From Flavobacteriales bacterium (GTDB lineage Bacteria; Bacteroidota; Bacteroidia; Flavobacteriales_F; PHOS-HE28): DNA of 64,000 bases. The position numbers and the translations under genes were made by a program. This document shows, piece after piece, positions 63,052 through 64,000 of this stretch (the stretch's first letter is position 1; each line of letters begins with the position of its first letter). The stretch is from assembly GCA_016702645.1 (NCBI GenBank), contig JADJDP010000002.1:62001-126000 (forward strand). The letters run 5' to 3'. Under the pieces are notes generated by a model. It was given only the letters and a program-made list of their open reading frames with translations. It did no database searches and was not told the DNA's origin.

Positions 63052-63432
63052 ATGGCCGAGCACAACCGTACAGGATCCCACGGGGAGCAACTGGCATGCC
63101 GCTATCTGGAGGAGAACGGGTTCGAGGTGCTGGAGCGCAACTGGCGCCACGGCCGCCACGAGCTGGACATCATAGCCCGTAAGGGCCGGGAGTTGGTCAT
63201 TGTGGAAGTGAAAACCCGCACCAGCGATGCCCACGGCCAGCCTGCCGAAGCGGTGAAAAAGGGCAAGCGCGGGCTCATGATCAAGGCTGCCAATGCCTAT
63301 GTACAGGCAACTGGTACCGACCTTGGCCTCCGTTTCGACATCGTGAGCATCATCCTCCATCCGTCGGGCAAGCCATACATCCATCACATTCCCGACGCTT
63401 TTTATCCCACCACCCATGACCGACCGTTCTGA
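63052..63432 (+). CDS. yraN: YraN/UPF0102 family endonuclease-like protein
   Basis: A 126-residue protein from the ATG at 63052 (MAEHNRTGSHGEQLACRYLE). Core motifs NWRHGRHELDIIARKGRELV and IVEVKTRTSDAHGQPAEAVK form the PD-(D/E)xK-type nuclease core (Glu-Asp-Glu-x-Lys) of UPF0102. The family is near universal and lies beside ribosome or DNA maintenance genes. Its last 17 bases overlap the start of the next gene. The long upstream frame is not part of the family. Confidence 0.95.
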   Translation: MAEHNRTGSHGEQLACRYLEENGFEVLERNWRHGRHELDIIARKGRELVIVEVKTRTSDAHGQPAEAVKKGKRGLMIKAANAYVQATGTDLGLRFDIVSIILHPSGKPYIHHIPDAFYPTTHDRPF

Positions 63433-63886
63433 ACGCCCACGCGGCCCAAACCGCAAAGGATCACGTCCCGGTGGGCCGCGCAAGCCTTTTTCGGGCGGAG
63501 GAAGCGACCGCCCACGTTCAAGTGATCGCAAGGATGAACGACCCGGTGGCGATGATCGCGGGGAACGGAGATCAAGCAGTTCCCGTCCGCCACTAAGGGG
63601 CGGATCAAGTTCCGGACGCAGGCCCGGGGCTGGAGGACGACCAGAACGGCCGCGAAGCGACGACCGTGATGAGCGACGTCCTTCCTCCTCGCGACCACCA
63701 CAGCGTGGAGCGGAGCGTCCAAGCCGCAGACCGGGTTCGGGTGGCAGGGATGAGCGGTCCCGTAGTGATGACCGCGGCGAGAGCCGTTCCTATTCTTCAC
63801 GCCCGACCCAACGAAGCAGCGATCGTTCCGATGACCGTCCGCTGCCTGCCCCGGCCTTGAGCCGCAGTGAACGGTCCAAGGCCTGA
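63416..63886 (+). CDS. Arg/Ser-rich disordered protein, probably the N-terminal extension of a pseudouridine synthase
   Basis: A 156-residue frame starting MTDRSERPRGPNRKGSRPGG, made almost entirely of Arg, Ser, Asp, Gly and Pro in loose repeats (RSDDRDERRPSSSRPPQRG, RDERSRSDDRGESRSYSSRP). In Bacteroidota such Arg/Ser-rich segments commonly precede the S4 and catalytic domains of RluB-like 23S rRNA pseudouridine synthases, and similar sequence continues in the next frame to the window edge. A one-base indel near 63880 splitting one gene is therefore plausible; a separate gene reinitiating at TGATG is the alternative. Confidence 0.55.
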   Translation: MTDRSERPRGPNRKGSRPGGPRKPFSGGGSDRPRSSDRKDERPGGDDRGERRSSSSRPPLRGGSSSGRRPGAGGRPERPRSDDRDERRPSSSRPPQRGAERPSRRPGSGGRDERSRSDDRGESRSYSSRPTQRSSDRSDDRPLPAPALSRSERSKA

Positions 63887-64000
63887 TGAGCGGGGAACGA
63901 CGCTCCAGTTCCTCGCGCTCGCCCCAGCGTGGCGCTGATCGCTCCACTTCTCGTCCTCGTTCCGGGGGCAAGGGCAAACGACCTACAGATGATCGCGGCC
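63886..64000 (+). CDS. 5' part of an Arg/Ser-rich protein (probable pseudouridine synthase N-terminus), cut by the window edge
   Basis: The ATG at 63886 overlaps the previous stop (TGATG) and encodes SGERRSSSSRSPQRGADRS..., the same composition and repeat type as the frame before it. No catalytic domain is visible before position 64000. Either the true continuation of the preceding gene after an indel or a coupled second frame. Confidence 0.45.
   Translation, partial: MSGERRSSSSRSPQRGADRSTSRPRSGGKGKRPTDDRG

Noticed and set aside
1..64000. tRNA genes, CRISPR arrays and insertion sequences
   Set aside because: No cloverleaf with a GTTCGA-type T-arm, no regularly spaced repeats and no transposase or terminal inverted repeats were seen.

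Overview
The window is 64 kb of a high-GC Bacteroidota chromosome, most likely a high-GC Flavobacteriales lineage. The evidence is two secreted proteins and one membrane protein with gliding-motility-type (CHU_C, T9SS type B) C-terminal domains, PorT-like outer-membrane barrels, DUF6427 and DUF4421 family proteins, a SusC/CirA-like TonB-dependent receptor, and Bacteroidota-type -7 promoter elements (TAnnTTTG, here usually TAC[C/T]TTCGC) close to start codons. I see no rRNA or tRNA gene, CRISPR array, transposase, integrase or prophage.

Layout. 0-4.9 kb: an ECF sigma factor, an anti-sigma-like membrane protein carrying a CHU_C domain, and two secreted CHU_C proteins. 5-6.8 kb: lepA. 7-16 kb: envelope genes (Lmo0937-like peptide, AsmA/DUF748-like protein, Omp85-like barrel, YihY/BrkB, DUF4421, holin-like proteins, PqiA-like, YtxH). 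16.4-31.5 kb: a stress and redox accessory block (DUF892, FAD oxidoreductase, lipocalin, FMN reductase, SDR, hybrid histidine kinase, P-type ATPase, CbpM/DnaJ, MgtC/DUF4010, OmpA-like lipoprotein). Almost every gene here is split by small indels, and two poly-G tracts interrupt it. 31.8-40.4 kb: AI-2E transporter, outer-membrane barrels, a response regulator, an NtrC-type sigma-54 activator and a CHASE3 histidine kinase. 40.4-45.4 kb: acetyltransferase and glycosyltransferase, a second ECF sigma/anti-sigma-like pair whose partner has three 70-residue repeats, a TonB-C-like protein and a barrel protein. 45.6-64 kb: mostly housekeeping genes (YebC, acyl-CoA carboxylase, purD, purQ, metG, LD-carboxypeptidase, YraN) with a NIT-domain histidine kinase, TauE/SafE, DUF6427, a 3'-truncated TonB receptor and a CotH-like secreted protein.

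How it fits together. Two ECF sigma/anti-sigma-like pairs and a set of two-component proteins probably govern envelope and stress functions. The 16-31 kb block resembles general-stress gene sets (YtxH, DUF892, MgtC, CbpM/DnaJ, lipocalin) that recur together in environmental bacteria. The frameshift pattern there, with conserved protein continuing in another frame and often returning, points to uncorrected sequencing indels more than to true gene decay. The most interesting biology is the two repeat-bearing anti-sigma-like proteins, the near-leaderless promoter arrangement, and a palindrome shared upstream of two signalling loci.
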